64,000 nucleotides of DNA from assembly GCA_900105225.1 (NCBI GenBank), contig LT629764.1:1417501-1481500 (forward strand). The letters run 5' to 3'. The DNA is from Paenibacillaceae bacterium GAS479. GTDB lineage: Bacteria; Bacillota; Bacilli; Paenibacillales; Paenibacillaceae. This document shows positions 17,789 to 25,495 of this stretch, piece by piece. Below the pieces are notes generated by a model. The model made no database searches. It was not told the origin of the DNA and was given only the letters and a program-made list of their open reading frames with translations. A program made the translations under genes and the position numbers. Numbering within the stretch: the stretch's first letter is position 1; each line of letters starts with the position of its first letter.

Positions 17789-18232
17789 CTACACTCTGAT
17801 CAGGAACAAAACCAGTGCCGAATCTATTGTTCTTCTGCCCGTCTCCGCACCAAGCGGAGTCGTGTTGACAGTGAGCGCATAGTAGCTTAGATCCCGGCTG
17901 CCAACCACATTACAAACGATGCGAAACACTAATTCTCCTACTCTAGCGCCTGCAGCGTTGCTCACATTGTAGCGAACGGTAGCCGTCGTTCCGTTGAGCA
18001 CCCGGATATAGGTTCTTTCTCCGGGACCCATGCGAGCCGGCGAAAGCGCCGTTCCGTTTTCTACGGAAACAAGATCAAGAACGTTAACATACGTATCGTT
18101 AAAAACAAGGAAAACTCGCTCATCTGGAACGGCAGCAGATATATATTCGTCCTCGGCGGCGTTTCCCAATGTTCTGTCCTTGTTCAATACGCCCAACGAA
18201 ATGAACAATAAAATAAACAATACCAACAGCAA
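17789..18232 (-). CDS. Tandem paralogue 4: short-N-terminus member
   Basis: A 147-aa protein starting at TTG 18232, 7 bases after AGAGGAGG. The start lies directly in the hydrophobic helix (LLVLFILLFISLGVL), so the N-terminal motif of the other members is missing; the upstream frame has no other start codon before a stop. The rest shares the family plan: an acidic spacer, VFLVFNDTY in place of the IYNxT element, then a beta-rich region. It could act as a signal-peptide-like exported form. Family not recognised. Confidence 0.75.
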   Translation of the reverse strand: MLLVLFILLFISLGVLNKDRTLGNAAEDEYISAAVPDERVFLVFNDTYVNVLDLVSVENGTALSPARMGPGERTYIRVLNGTTATVRYNVSNAAGARVGELVFRIVCNVVGSRDLSYYALTVNTTPLGAETGRRTIDSALVLFLIRV

Positions 18233-18255
18233 TGTTAAACCTCCTCTCAGAGCCT

Positions 18256-18738
18256 CTAATATTTCCGATAAATGTATGCCGTTCTAGTTCCATTATCTGT
18301 AAATGATGTTAGACCCGCAGTTAAAAACGAAACCGCGATCTCTGCCGCTCCGGTTTTTGTCCGCATCGTCAACGTAACAATATTTCCGTTTGTTGTAATG
18401 TAGCGGGCAAATGCGGCATAGGTCGAGCCGGCAGCATACTTTACTTCAAAGCCTTGGCCCTCTCCCGGGGGTATAGGCACATATTCGGGGCCCGGCGGCT
18501 CAAAGTCCCCATATAAATCGACAGGGGTAAGGATGAGATCACCCGTTAAATTATAAATGTTGAAATTTCGGGAAGCTGCAGTCGAAACTGAATCTTCGTT
18601 CGGCCCATTTCCCGCCCTGGATGGCGTACAGAAGATGCTGTTTACAATAACGACCAGAATAAACAAGACCAAAATAAAGCCCAGGTTCCATCCGGTGTTT
18701 CTGCCGCTGATCGTTGCCCGTTGGTTTATTTCATTCAT
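18256..18738 (-). CDS. Tandem paralogue 3: single-helix exported protein
   Basis: A 160-aa protein with the shared plan: N-terminal MNEINQRATISG, helix GFILVLFILVVIV (residues 20-33), spacer, NFNIYNLTGDL, YGDFEPPGPE, and a beta-rich C-terminus ending in a tyrosine-rich tail. GAGGAGG stands 8 bases before the ATG. Gaps to its neighbours are about 24 bases, so all five genes probably share one transcript. Topology inferred: short inside tail, one helix, domain outside. Confidence 0.8.
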   Translation of the reverse strand: MNEINQRATISGRNTGWNLGFILVLFILVVIVNSIFCTPSRAGNGPNEDSVSTAASRNFNIYNLTGDLILTPVDLYGDFEPPGPEYVPIPPGEGQGFEVKYAAGSTYAAFARYITTNGNIVTLTMRTKTGAAEIAVSFLTAGLTSFTDNGTRTAYIYRKY

Positions 18739-18762
18739 TTCAACGCCTCCTCGCGCTAGTCG

Positions 18763-19266
18763 CTAGTTTCTGATCCGCACATACGTAGAGTAATTGTCTT
18801 CCCTGTAATAATTGATCGGTCCAGTTGTATACAACCTCATATAGGCTGTGCTGTCGCCCACCCCATTTGTATCCGCAATCATATCCACGATAAGATTTCC
18901 CGTTCTAGTTACGCCGGCATCCCGATATTCGTAACTGTAGTAAACAGTGGCGATAGACGTTTTATATAAACTTAATGAGATCTGGTATCCGTAGCTTCCG
19001 CCGGCATTAATGGTATGCGCAGGGGGTCTGCGTTCAAAATCCCCATATATGCCGATAGTTGTTAAGGTGAAGATGGACTCATTGTAAACGTGGAAAGCTC
19101 TTGATGCAGCGATGCCAACGGGAGCATCCTGCTGCGCATCTTCCGCTCGGGAGGCTTTATTCAAAAAGATGCTGCTGACGATAGCTGTCAGAATGAACAA
19201 GACCAAAAATATGCCGATGGAGTTATTACCGTTAAATGCATCTCGGGGTGTTGCGTTCATATCCAT
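18763..19266 (-). CDS. Tandem paralogue 2: single-helix exported protein
   Basis: A 167-aa protein with the same plan: hydrophilic N-terminus ending DAFNGNNS, helix IGIFLVLFILTAIVSSIF (17-34), then AFHVYNES, YGDFERRPP and a Tyr/Thr-rich beta-type region (VYYSYEYRD). GAGGAGG lies 5 bases before the first ATG; a second ATG at residue 3 is also possible. No known domain is recognised. Similarity to neighbours is in the helix and in the YN and GDF elements, not in the C-terminus, which suggests divergent binding surfaces. Confidence 0.8.
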   Translation of the reverse strand: MDMNATPRDAFNGNNSIGIFLVLFILTAIVSSIFLNKASRAEDAQQDAPVGIAASRAFHVYNESIFTLTTIGIYGDFERRPPAHTINAGGSYGYQISLSLYKTSIATVYYSYEYRDAGVTRTGNLIVDMIADTNGVGDSTAYMRLYTTGPINYYREDNYSTYVRIRN

Positions 19267-19286
19267 TCATTCCTCCTCATGCTTCT

Positions 19287-19787
19287 TTAAGGCACGTATA
19301 CTCTTTTAATAAATAAGGATTGTACATTTTGAGAGTAAGACAGCCCCTCAACTGCCGTAACTGCTATTGATGCGTAGATACGACTACGTTCTCTCCTTTC
19401 TGTGGTCAACGTTATATCAATATATCTGCCATCAATTGTTATATAACGGACATAACCGTTCACCTTCTGATATTGACTGTCAGAGACAACGACCGAATAG
19501 GCATAACTTTGACCTGGATTAAGAACATGGATACGGGGAACTGGCGGTGCGAAGTCTCCGACAAGCAACGTCGTTTCCAAGCTTAGATTTTCCGTTTGAT
19601 TATAAATAGTAAAACTTGAAGTAGCGGCTATTGTAACTGGGGGTAGATCGCCGTTCGGGGAACTTTGCAACACCGACGAGTCACTAAAGATACGGGTTAC
19701 GATAGCGACCAAAATAAATAAAACTAATACGACACCTATCGTGCCTCCACTTCCGCTGATGGAAACACGTTCAGATATAACATCCAT
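19287..19787 (-). CDS. Tandem paralogue 1: single-helix exported protein
   Basis: A 166-aa protein, first gene of the five-member array. MDVISERVSISG is followed by helix IGVVLVLFILVAIVTRIF (17-34), spacer, SFTIYNQTENL, VGDFAPPVPR, a Pro-Gly turn and a beta-rich domain. GGGGGAGG stands 7 bases before the ATG. The helix with its VLVLFIL core resembles the tiny YjcZ-type sporulation proteins of Bacillus, but those lack a downstream domain, so the relation is only suggestive. An AT-rich stretch upstream (19800-19860) probably holds the promoter. Confidence 0.8.
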   Translation of the reverse strand: MDVISERVSISGSGGTIGVVLVLFILVAIVTRIFSDSSVLQSSPNGDLPPVTIAATSSFTIYNQTENLSLETTLLVGDFAPPVPRIHVLNPGQSYAYSVVVSDSQYQKVNGYVRYITIDGRYIDITLTTERRERSRIYASIAVTAVEGLSYSQNVQSLFIKRVYVP

Positions 19788-19925
19788 TCAAAAACCTCCC
19801 CCTCTATCATCCGGTCTAGCATTAAAATACATAATATAAAAAATGCGTATTGACTCTAAAATGACTGTGGTATAGCCCTGCTAGTAAAAATAGGGCTGTT
19901 GATATAATGATGCAAGGCACAAACA

Positions 19926-19962
19926 AAAACCCTGCTCCGGCTAACCGGAACAGGGTTTTTAA
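19926..19962. terminator. Terminator between KAS III gene and the paralogue array
   Basis: AAAACCCTG-TCCGG-CTAA-CCGGA-CAGGGTTTT forms a perfect-armed hairpin with T-rich flanks. On the minus strand it closes the MCP-to-KAS III operon and separates it from the five-paralogue array. Confidence 0.85.
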
Positions 19963-19975
19963 CGATCTGCAACTA

Positions 19976-20965
19976 TTAATATTTCATAAGCAGAGCAATG
20001 TTCTGCCAGCCAGCGCCGACCGTCCAGAACACCAGATACTCGCCCCGCTCGACTTTGCCGGCCTTCACAGCGTCATGCAGCGCCAAAATCGGGCTGTTGC
20101 TCGCCGTGTACCCGTATTTGTCGCCGACATAGTGGACTTTGTTCTCATCCAGGCCAAGCCGGTCAACAACGAGTTTGTTGTTGCCGATGGAGAATTGCGA
20201 GAACAAGAAATGTCCGACTTCCTCCGCTTTCACTCCATTACGCTCCATTACCTCCCGTACACAATCAACGGCGGAGTCCACGCATACCGAATCGTCGAAC
20301 GGCGTGAACTGGACGTGGACATCCGTCGGCACCACTCCGTCGCGGTACATGTTGGACAGGCCCGTTCCCGGGAACAGGGAGTTGTCGATAACCATCGTAT
20401 TGGTTTGGGACACGGAATCGATGAAGCCGCCTTCGCCTTCTTCAGCCTGCAGCAGTATAGCTGCCGCAGAGTCCGCGAAGTTGGAATGATACACCGGATT
20501 GTCGGTGCTATGCACGGAGAGATGCTCCGCTCCGACGACAAGCACTTTGCGGACGCGAGGATTCGCCATCATCGTGCGACTTGCCTGCTCCATGGCGACA
20601 AGTATGCCAGCGCAATTGGCGTTGATATCGTAACACATCGTTCCTTTTCCAGCTCCGAGGGCGGCGTGGATCTTCATCGATACGCTAGGAATCAAATATT
20701 CCGGCGTCTGCGACGTGAAGATGATCAGGTCCAGTTCCTCTGCGGACACGCCCGCAGACTGGAGCAGCTTGCGAGACGCCGCTACGGACATCGTAAACGT
20801 ATTTTCATCCTGGTTGTCGATGATATACCGCTTCTCGCGTCCCAGCGCTTTCATCAGACCCGATACCGGTACGCCTGCCTCGGCAAAACGATTGATATAA
20901 TACTCATTGTCCACCTCATTGGATGGATGGTACATCTCAATTCCGCGAATACGCACTGCTGTCAT
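19976..20965 (-). CDS. KAS III (FabH-like) thiolase-fold enzyme with altered active site
   Basis: A 329-aa thiolase-fold protein related to 3-oxoacyl-ACP synthase III. The acyl-accepting Cys is kept (NANCAG, C118). The usual His of the HQAN element is Ser256 (SQFS), and the Asn of the GNT element is Tyr286 (GYT). In the family His and Asn drive decarboxylation of malonyl units, so this enzyme may instead transfer an acyl group without decarboxylation, or be a regulatory relative. It is last in an operon with a ThDP enzyme, a STAS protein, a GAF protein and a chemoreceptor-like protein. It is unlikely to be the housekeeping FabH. Start has GAGAGGAG upstream. Confidence 0.85.
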   Translation of the reverse strand: MTAVRIRGIEMYHPSNEVDNEYYINRFAEAGVPVSGLMKALGREKRYIIDNQDENTFTMSVAASRKLLQSAGVSAEELDLIIFTSQTPEYLIPSVSMKIHAALGAGKGTMCYDINANCAGILVAMEQASRTMMANPRVRKVLVVGAEHLSVHSTDNPVYHSNFADSAAAILLQAEEGEGGFIDSVSQTNTMVIDNSLFPGTGLSNMYRDGVVPTDVHVQFTPFDDSVCVDSAVDCVREVMERNGVKAEEVGHFLFSQFSIGNNKLVVDRLGLDENKVHYVGDKYGYTASNSPILALHDAVKAGKVERGEYLVFWTVGAGWQNIALLMKY

Positions 20966-20994
20966 AATAGCGGATCTCCTCTCTTAATCGGTTT

Positions 20995-21336
20995 TTAAAC
21001 CTCGTTGATTTCGCAGCTTTCCAGACCAACGGTGCGCGCAACGCGTCCAAGCTGCATTTTAAGAATCGGGTTCTTGGCCAGCGTCAGCACGACCTTATTG
21101 AATCCGTCTTGCTTGTACATTTGGAAGCAAGCTTCGAGAATTGGCAGAGCAGAAGGAGAGGATACGTTCAGCTCCGTGCAATCAATGTGGATCTCATACT
21201 CCGGAACCGTAATTTGAGCGATGCTTTCCTGATAAGCTTTTACCGATTCCATCCCGTCCTCTGGCGAAAACGTTCCTTCCACCTTTGCATGAAAAACCTT
21301 GCCCGTACGATCAATATTGATATTAAAAGAACCCAT
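20995..21336 (-). CDS. STAS-like (SpoIIAA-type) small protein
   Basis: A 113-aa cytosolic protein with alternating strands and helices like an anti-sigma-factor antagonist: VFHAKVEGTFSPEDG, EIHIDCTELNVSSPSALPIL, KVVLTLAKNPIL. The SSPSA stretch lies where STAS proteins carry the phosphorylated Ser. Clear AGGAGG before the ATG at 21336; 29 bases separate it from KAS III. No kinase or phosphatase partner gene is adjacent. It may scaffold or switch the operon enzymes. Family assignment is from pattern only. Confidence 0.65.
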   Translation of the reverse strand: MGSFNINIDRTGKVFHAKVEGTFSPEDGMESVKAYQESIAQITVPEYEIHIDCTELNVSSPSALPILEACFQMYKQDGFNKVVLTLAKNPILKMQLGRVARTVGLESCEINEV

Positions 21337-21357
21337 TATAATCCTCCTCGGTTAAAG

Positions 21358-22989
21358 TTATTGACTGACAAGCGCCTTCAGCCGATCCAGAATCGGCGCC
21401 GGCTCGCTACCGTCCGTTACGACCTCAATTACACACGGGCCAGCGAGATTACAGGTAAATTCCTGAATTCGGGCCATCTCGTCTATATTGTCAATCGTCA
21501 TCGAACGCACACCTGCGGCTCCCATCATCGCTGCGATCGAAATCCGCTCCTGCTTATAATCCGGCAGTGTACGCTTGAATAGGAACTGCTGGCCCCGCTC
21601 CACATAAGAAAGCATGGCATTGTTGATGATGATGTAGATAACAGGAAGGCGGTACTCTTTAGCCGTTAAAATATCCATGCCGTTCATGAAAAAGCAGCCA
21701 TCACCAGCCAGTACGGCAACCGGCTTGCCTGGCTCCGCAATAGCTAGACCCGCGGCTCCTGCAATCGCAGAGCCCATCGCTCCGTAATCGAGATTAATCT
21801 CGAAATCTCCTTCATGTGGAACGGACAGGTATTTTAGCGCAAAGTTCGTAAACTCACCAATATCGCAGGCATACCGTGTTTCTACCGGCAAAACATCGCT
21901 AAGTCCCTCAAGGAATAGACGCAGCGACAATCCCGTATGATTCCGCTCGTAAGCGTCATTGACGGGCCGCTCAACCTGCTGAGGCATTCTTTCCGGACCA
22001 CAGTTATCTAGCAAATATGGCAGCACGTACCGCAAATCTCCGCATACAGGAGCATCCGTTTTAAACACTTTGCCAATCTCGGATGGATCCAGATCGACAT
22101 GAATGACCGACCGTCCCTTAACGAGCACTTCATTGAAGTTGCATGTAGACGCTTCTCCAAGGCTTGTCCCGAGTACGAGCAGGCATTCAGGCTCGCTGCC
22201 GTTCACATAGCGTTGTGCCGCATCCGTACTGGAAAAGCCATAGTTGCCCAGATTAAGAGGATAATCGATGGATACAACTCCTTTGCCAGCTGGCGTCGTA
22301 ATGATCGGCCATCCGAGCCTGGAGCTTAGCTCCTCAATAAGTGTCCCAAAGCCACGTCCTCCGCGGCCAACCATGATCAAGCCTTTGTCAGCTTTACGGA
22401 TAAGAGCCGCTGCCCGCTCAAGCGCTTCCGGCTCGGGTTCAGCAGCAATTGGGGTATCTAACGCTGGCGGTGTCGGAAGCTCAAGCTGCGGCAAAATCGC
22501 ACGTTGGATATCAATCGGGATGGACAGATATACTGGGCCGCATGGCGGCGTCAGCGCTGCACGCACTGCGCGGTCAAGCTCAGGCAGTACATCCTCCTCG
22601 CGGAGTACGGTGGCGCTGTACTTCGTCACGACTTTGACCATCTGTTCGCCATCCAGCTCTTGAATAGCTCCCTTACCCATCTGCCAGCGGTTGATCGCAC
22701 CAGCGATGACAAGCATCGGCGCCTTCGCACGCTTGGCGTCGGCAATGCCATTCATCATATTGCTGACACCGACAGCTCCGGCTCCAGCGCATACGGATAG
22801 CTTGCCAGTCGTGCTGGAGTACCTTGCCGCCATGTAGGCGGAGCCAGCTTCATTTTTCGTGATGATCGGTTTAATGCCAACATCGATCAGTGAATCGTAG
22901 ATTGGACTTATGATTCCAGCAGGGATTCCAAAAAGATGTTCAACACCTTGCGCTTTCAAATAACGAAGAATGGCCTCTGCTACGATCAT
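21358..22989 (-). CDS. Thiamine-diphosphate-dependent enzyme, acetolactate synthase/benzoylformate decarboxylase superfamily
   Basis: A 543-aa cytosolic enzyme. The catalytic Glu47 is present in TKNEAGSAYMAARY, and the ThDP-binding GDG motif (LAGDGCFFMNGMDI followed by IIINN) is in the C-terminal domain. Three domains (PYR, central, PP) have normal lengths. It is not a clear biosynthetic IlvB: no regulatory subunit or ilv genes are near. Substrate is unknown; decarboxylation of a 2-keto acid and carboligation to an acyloin are the family reactions. It lies between a GAF gene and a STAS gene with AAGGAG before the ATG. Confidence 0.85.
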   Translation of the reverse strand: MIVAEAILRYLKAQGVEHLFGIPAGIISPIYDSLIDVGIKPIITKNEAGSAYMAARYSSTTGKLSVCAGAGAVGVSNMMNGIADAKRAKAPMLVIAGAINRWQMGKGAIQELDGEQMVKVVTKYSATVLREEDVLPELDRAVRAALTPPCGPVYLSIPIDIQRAILPQLELPTPPALDTPIAAEPEPEALERAAALIRKADKGLIMVGRGGRGFGTLIEELSSRLGWPIITTPAGKGVVSIDYPLNLGNYGFSSTDAAQRYVNGSEPECLLVLGTSLGEASTCNFNEVLVKGRSVIHVDLDPSEIGKVFKTDAPVCGDLRYVLPYLLDNCGPERMPQQVERPVNDAYERNHTGLSLRLFLEGLSDVLPVETRYACDIGEFTNFALKYLSVPHEGDFEINLDYGAMGSAIAGAAGLAIAEPGKPVAVLAGDGCFFMNGMDILTAKEYRLPVIYIIINNAMLSYVERGQQFLFKRTLPDYKQERISIAAMMGAAGVRSMTIDNIDEMARIQEFTCNLAGPCVIEVVTDGSEPAPILDRLKALVSQ

Positions 22990-23018
22990 ATCCCCACTCC
23001 TTCTACTAATACTTCTCT

Positions 23019-23444
23019 CTAGAGCAAAGCCGCCAAACGTTCTCCCTCAGCTGCTTGCTCCGGCGTGAAAGCAAACCTACTACCGATGGATGCTGCTATG
23101 AGCAAACCTTCTACTTCTTCTCCACGGATAACCGGTACAATCATAAGACTATCGATGCCAAAGAAAAAGAACTCCTCATGTGATCTAGGGTCAGTGGCGA
23201 CGTCATCAATGATGACCGTCTTACGCTCCTTCAATATGGACGTAAGAAGCGGATCTTCGCTGATATAAACTGGCTTCTCTCCATGGACCTGCTTCCAGCG
23301 CTCGATGCCGAGCTGGTCGGTTTCTGTCTTTAGCACCGGATTAAGCTTGCCGTTTGCGATTCGATGGCAGGCAATATCCTTTACTCCTGTAAAATTAGCT
23401 AATTGTGCCAGTATCTCATCTACATGCTGCATTTCCGTGTTCAT
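23019..23444 (-). CDS. GAF domain protein
   Basis: A 141-aa single-domain protein. After an N-terminal helix (VDEILAQLANFTGVKDIACHRI), the GAF pattern is visible: KERKTVIIDDVATDPRSHEEFFFFGIDSLMIVPVIRGEEVEGLLIA. GAF domains bind small ligands such as cyclic nucleotides, tetrapyrroles or aromatic acids, or sense redox; which one is unknown. It starts 2 bases after the stop of the MCP gene, so translation is coupled. It may be the input module for the soluble MCP or bind the product of the operon enzymes. Confidence 0.8.
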   Translation of the reverse strand: MNTEMQHVDEILAQLANFTGVKDIACHRIANGKLNPVLKTETDQLGIERWKQVHGEKPVYISEDPLLTSILKERKTVIIDDVATDPRSHEEFFFFGIDSLMIVPVIRGEEVEGLLIAASIGSRFAFTPEQAAEGERLAALL

Positions 23445-23446
23445 TC

Positions 23447-24508
23447 CTATCCCCTATCCGCTGATGATGATGACGTCGACTCCTGCTTCAGCTTGAGAGC
23501 TTGCTCCTTAAGCGTGCGCGCAAGCTGAAGCGTCTGCTGAACAGACTGGAGCTGCTCCTCAACGCATAAAGCAATCTCCTTGGAGCTAGCCATCGACAGC
23601 TCAGTATTATCTGTCGTCTCGCGGACCGAGACAAGAATTTCCTCTGTTCCAGCATTCACCTGCTGAGTTACGCTGGAGATCTCCTGGACCTTTTCCGACA
23701 CTTTTCCGGTTAAATCTACAATCTGGTGAAACGACTGTCCGGCTGCGTTGACATGCTGCACACCGTTTTCCAACTCTTCGTTGAATCGTTTCATACCCTC
23801 GACCGACTTTAAGGAATTGCTTCGTATATCCGCCGCCGTCTTGCCGATGCTGCGGGCTGAGACTGCGGACTGCTCGGCAAGCTTGCGAATCTCATCCGCT
23901 ACGACCGAAAAACCTCGACCGTATTCCCCTGCGTGAGCGGCTTCAATGGCTGCATTGAGAGACAACAAGTTAATCTGGCTGGAAATTTCACCTACGACTA
24001 GTGCAATTCCCTCAATTTCCTCATTGAGCCGATTCATCGTACTCATCGCATCTGCCTGCGATAGCGCATGCGCCGCGACACGATTCATCTGCCCTACCGC
24101 CGTTTCGATTGTGCTAAGGCCGCTGACAGCTTTGTCCGCTACATCCGCTGTCTCTTGAGAGAGCGCGATGGAAAACTCCGCGATATGACCCATGCCTAGA
24201 GAAACCTCCTCCAGCATCGTCATATTCGCCTTCGCGCTTGAAGCAATTGCTTCGCTCCCATTAGAAACCTGCTGGATAGCCAAGCCGATCCCTTCCGCCA
24301 AGTCGTTGGTGAATTCCGCTTCCTTAACCAGCTTCGAGGAAGACTCAGCCATCTGCGACGATAGTACAAAAGCCTCTTTAAGCTTCAACTGCTCCGCTGA
24401 TTCCTCAGCAGCCTTGCTCTCGGTCACGATGGAAGCTGTTTCGGCTGCAGTTTGATTCTTCCCTCGCAGCCCGCCAATCATCTCAGACCATTTTGACTTT
24501 GTGCTCAA
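23447..24508 (-). CDS. Soluble chemoreceptor-like (MCP) signalling protein
   Basis: A 353-aa coiled-coil protein with no membrane segment, no HAMP and no recognisable ligand domain. The conserved MCP hairpin tip is intact ([17 protein letters not shown] then GFSVVADEIRKLAEQS), so it should form trimers with CheW/CheA. A TTG start at 24508 is chosen because GGAGGAG is 6 bases upstream; another TTG at 24544 has no site. It is first gene of the five-gene operon. The absence of an own sensor suggests the GAF protein next door supplies input. Confidence 0.88.
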   Translation of the reverse strand: MSTKSKWSEMIGGLRGKNQTAAETASIVTESKAAEESAEQLKLKEAFVLSSQMAESSSKLVKEAEFTNDLAEGIGLAIQQVSNGSEAIASSAKANMTMLEEVSLGMGHIAEFSIALSQETADVADKAVSGLSTIETAVGQMNRVAAHALSQADAMSTMNRLNEEIEGIALVVGEISSQINLLSLNAAIEAAHAGEYGRGFSVVADEIRKLAEQSAVSARSIGKTAADIRSNSLKSVEGMKRFNEELENGVQHVNAAGQSFHQIVDLTGKVSEKVQEISSVTQQVNAGTEEILVSVRETTDNTELSMASSKEIALCVEEQLQSVQQTLQLARTLKEQALKLKQESTSSSSADRG

Positions 24509-24618
24509 GCTGTTCTCCTCCACAAATGCCACTGTGTTGTTCAAGCTGTATTCTTTCTAAAGCCCAGCTCTTCACTAGTAACCTCATCCCTCCTCGCTTT
24601 CGAAAAGCCCTAATTCGA

Positions 24619-24624
24619 ATTATA
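24619..24624 (-). promoter_or_regulatory. Probable -10 box of the MCP-GAF-ThDP-STAS-KAS III operon
   Basis: A perfect TATAAT on the minus strand lies 110 bases before the MCP start. No good -35 stands at 17 bases (AAGTTT). Between it and the gene is an unused-looking GAGGAGGG followed by a short frame that overlaps the MCP start. Confidence 0.45.
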
Positions 24625-24694
24625 TCGGCTCAACTGGCAGTAAACTTCATTAAAATGGGATAAAATTGCACTTAAACTTACAAACTTCTACATT

Positions 24695-24734
24695 AAAAAA
24701 CCTTGTTTCTATGAACCAGAAACAAGGTTTTTTT
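24695..24734. terminator. Terminator after the 54-aa membrane protein gene
   Basis: AAAAAACCTTGTTTCT-atgaacc-AGAAACAAGGTTTTTT is a perfect hairpin with A-run and T-run. It isolates the downstream MCP operon. Confidence 0.85.
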
Positions 24735-24749
24735 GTGGAAGCGGTTTCG

Positions 24750-24914
24750 TCAGGTTCTCACCCAAAAGCGAGTCGCCAAGCTGTATATGATACCCGTAAT
24801 GATAAGTCCGGTAACTAACCCTACCCAGAAATCACTGAGCGGCTCGGCAAATTGATTGAAGAGCAGGCTGACAATCAGCAACAAGAGTATGGCAATTGGA
24901 ACGAGCTTTTTCAT
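24750..24914 (-). CDS. Small two-helix membrane protein, 54 aa
   Basis: Not recognised by family. It starts MKKLVPIAILLLLIVSLLF (helix one), then FAEPLSDFWVGLVTGLI and a second helix ending in a basic tail WVRT. GGGGAG lies upstream of the ATG and a perfect terminator follows, so it is a complete small transcription unit. It resembles the 58-aa protein at 55179-55355: same length, same P..DF..G...GLI..G..Y core in the second half. Function unknown; such proteins can be small subunits or stress peptides. Confidence 0.6.
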   Translation of the reverse strand: MKKLVPIAILLLLIVSLLFNQFAEPLSDFWVGLVTGLIITGIIYSLATRFWVRT

Positions 24915-25039
24915 GGTGAGTTCTCCCCTATTCTGTGCAATAGTTCTGAATGAATCTAAACTATTCGAATACGGGTCTAATTATATCTATAAATTGCTAG
25001 GAATGCATTAATTTTCTACTATCCTTTAGGGCTATTTAA

Positions 25040-25445
25040 GTTGCAGCTTAGAGATTTAACAGAGAAGTCCGCTGCGCGAACCAGTCCTTCTTCCGATCGC
25101 TCTTGTAGTCAGATTCCTTGATTCCTATCCCTTAAAAGGGGAGAATCCGCCTACAAAGGCGAACGCGTTGCTTCTACAAAAGGACTGGCTCGCTCCGCTT
25201 CTCCTCGTGCGTACATCTCTAGTACAACTTAAATAGAAAGGATCTCCGTTGTGCGATCGCATACGGAGCCGTCCATGGGGACGGCGTTGCCGTATTGCTT
25301 CTACAAAAGGACTGGCTCGCTCCGCTTCTCCTCGTGCGTACATCTCTAGTACAACTTATATAGAAAGGATCTCCGTTGTGCGATCGCATTTGGAGCCGTC
25401 CATGAATGAGGACGGCAATGCCGTATTGCTTCTACAGAAAGATCG
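25040..25445. repeat. 127-131 bp tandem repeat, about two copies plus fragments
   Basis: Units starting TTGCTTCTACAAAAGG lie at 25168, 25295 and (partial) 25426, so periods are 127 and 131 bases. Each unit holds GGCTCGCTCCGCTTCTCC, GTGCGATCGCAT and a small GCCGTCC/GGACGGC hairpin. A related inverted piece (CGAACCAGTCCTT) lies near 25078. No coding frame with a ribosome binding site is seen between 24915 and 25495. Confidence 0.8.
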
Positions 25446-25495
25446 GTTCGCTACACTGATTGACTAGCATCCAATTCAGCTAGTCTCTCAACCTA

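Noticed and set aside
21358-22989. Housekeeping acetolactate synthase IlvB
   Set aside because: No small subunit, no ilv or leu genes nearby, and the gene lies in a sensory operon; only the superfamily can be claimed.
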